NCBI GenBank assembly: GCA_025455865.1
Contig: JALOLS010000037.1
Location: 5,941-50,968 of the forward strand
DNA: 45,028 bases
Direction of reading: 5' to 3'
Origin: Thermoleophilia bacterium
GTDB lineage: Bacteria > Actinomycetota > Thermoleophilia > Miltoncostaeales > Miltoncostaeaceae
A program made the position numbers and the translations under genes. This document shows, piece after piece, positions 44,137 through 45,028 of the stretch. Numbering within the stretch: the first letter of the stretch is position 1; each line of letters opens with the position of its first letter. The notes beneath the pieces are model-generated. The model searched no databases. It saw only the letters and a program-made list of their open reading frames with translations, and was not told the origin of the DNA.

Positions 44137-45028
44137 TCACCCGGGGGCGGTCGGGGCGCCGGCGGCGAGGGCCGCCTGGGCCTCGGCCACCTTCTGGCGG
44201 CGGGCGACGGTGAGCTCGCCGATCACGATCTGGATGATCGCGGTGAGCGGCACCGCCACCAGCGCACCGAGGATGCCCAGGAGCGCTCCGAAGACCGTCA
44301 CCCCGAGGATGACGAAGAAGGCGGAGATGTTGGTCGCCTTCCCCTGGATGGTCGGGGTGACCAGGTTGTTCTCGACCTGCTGATAGACGAGAACCACCAC
44401 CAGCATGACCACCGCCTGCCAGAGCCCCTCCTCGGCGAGCAGGACCGCGGAGGTGATGATGGCCGCGATCGTCGCCCCGATGTTGGGGATCATGTCGAGC
44501 ACCCCGGCCACGATCCCGAGCGCCAGGGCGAAGCTCGATCCGAGCAGGAACGCGGTGAGCCCCTGCACGGTGCCGGCGATCGTCGCGACGATGAGCACCC
44601 CGATCGCCCAGCGGGACACCGTGGTCGTGATGCGCTCATACGTGCTGAGCCAGCGGTCGCGGTCGCCCGGCATCAGCACGCTGCCGAGCGCCTGCTTCAG
44701 GTTCCCCACGTCGGTCAGGAAGAAGAGCGCGAGGAAGGTGATCGTGAAGACGGCGATGGCGGCCGAGAACGCCTCGCCCGCGAGCCCGATGACCTCCGAG
44801 ACGGCGTCCGGGATCTGGGCCGCCAGGTTCTGCGCGCCCTCCTGCACGTCGAGCGCCGCGCCGGAGTCGCCGACCCCCGCGAAGACGTCCGAGTCGCGCA
44901 GGCCTTCGACGATGTCGGGCGCGGACTGCAGCAGATCGCGGATGGCGCCCACGAACGGCACCAGGAGCAGCAGTGCGAGCAGCGTGGCCGCGAGGACGGT
45001 CCCGATGACCACGATCGTCGCCGCCTTC
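44137..45028 (-). CDS. AI-2E family (PerM-like) transporter, C-terminal part
   Basis: The frame continues past the right edge, so the N-terminus is missing; 297 residues are visible. Membrane helices alternate with a cytoplasmic/periplasmic segment (SAPDIVEGLRDSDVFAGVGDSG... about 100 residues). Family hallmarks are FALALGIVAGVLDMIPNIGATIAAII, YQQVENNLVTPTIQGKATNISAF and GILGALVAVPLTAIIQIVI. Members export small molecules or act as Na+/H+ antiporters; the name AI-2E rests on one characterised relative and does not establish the substrate. The protein ends in an Ala-rich charged tail. Confidence 0.92.
   Translation of the reverse strand, partial: KAATIVVIGTVLAATLLALLLLVPFVGAIRDLLQSAPDIVEGLRDSDVFAGVGDSGAALDVQEGAQNLAAQIPDAVSEVIGLAGEAFSAAIAVFTITFLALFFLTDVGNLKQALGSVLMPGDRDRWLSTYERITTTVSRWAIGVLIVATIAGTVQGLTAFLLGSSFALALGIVAGVLDMIPNIGATIAAIITSAVLLAEEGLWQAVVMLVVVLVYQQVENNLVTPTIQGKATNISAFFVILGVTVFGALLGILGALVAVPLTAIIQIVIGELTVARRQKVAEAQAALAAGAPTAPG

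Overview
The window is very GC-rich (by eye well above 70%, with G or C in nearly every third codon position). It carries an ordinary chromosomal gene mix, and many genes appear to start without a 5' leader. This fits a high-GC actinomycete; I would guess the Thermoleophilia/Solirubrobacterales side of Actinomycetota, but that is an inference. No prophage, insertion sequence, CRISPR array or replication origin was seen.

Layout. 1-3.6 kb: the end of a medium-chain dehydrogenase, a small membrane protein, an M42 aminopeptidase, a rhomboid protease with an N-terminal zinc finger, and two small unknowns. 3.7-8.4 kb: the large subunit of glutamate synthase, without gltD beside it. 8.4-13.3 kb: an FHA-domain membrane protein, then a four-gene OpuC-type glycine betaine/choline ABC transporter with coupled reading frames. 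13.3-20.3 kb: a macrodomain protein, S-adenosylhomocysteinase, a small Cys/His protein, a frameshifted secreted protein, an ABC-F ATPase divergent from an RNase D, and a secreted unknown. 20.3-25.2 kb: an unknown protein, a 59-residue Cys/His protein, an HD-type (p)ppGpp hydrolase-like gene that starts on the same CATG as a divergent Ppx/GppA gene, and an unknown gene whose frame breaks at a G6 run. 25.2-27.4 kb: a 43-bp tandem repeat, an acetoacetate decarboxylase-like gene divergent from a LacI regulator over a good operator, and a SUI1/YciH factor. 27.4-31.3 kb: cysH, cysC, a PHP phosphoesterase with no normal start codon, and oligoendopeptidase F. 31.4-33.2 kb: a zinc-knuckle protein, a class I methyltransferase, tRNA-Asn(GTT) and a LuxR-type regulator remnant. 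33.2-40.6 kb: a CPA2 antiporter, a protein made of two 53-residue CxxC repeats, an ECF sigma factor with a zinc anti-sigma factor, and a converging three-gene operon in which two different enzymes (an FMN glutamate-synthase domain and a ThDP oxidase/decarboxylase) each carry a near-identical Rieske domain. 40.7-45 kb: a 4TM-phosphodiesterase fusion, a truncated TMEM175-like gene, a decayed membrane-protein gene and an AI-2E family transporter running off the edge.

Most interesting region. At 33.2-40.6 kb the antiporter and the Rieske operon share a bipartite upstream element (GTGTAACGCC, 13 bp, GGGACCGCC). In front of the antiporter its second half ends 7 bp before the ATG, which is where a -10 box sits at other leaderless genes here. 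A weaker copy precedes the CxxC-repeat gene. All three flank the ECF sigma/zinc anti-sigma pair. I propose an ECF-controlled, probably redox-linked system whose core is the twin-Rieske FMN/ThDP operon; its reaction is unknown.

A second theme is compact transcription starts. A TAnnnT box lies 6-9 bp before the start codon of at least ten genes, and two divergent pairs (ABC-F/RNase D and SUI1/cysH) have overlapping opposed boxes.
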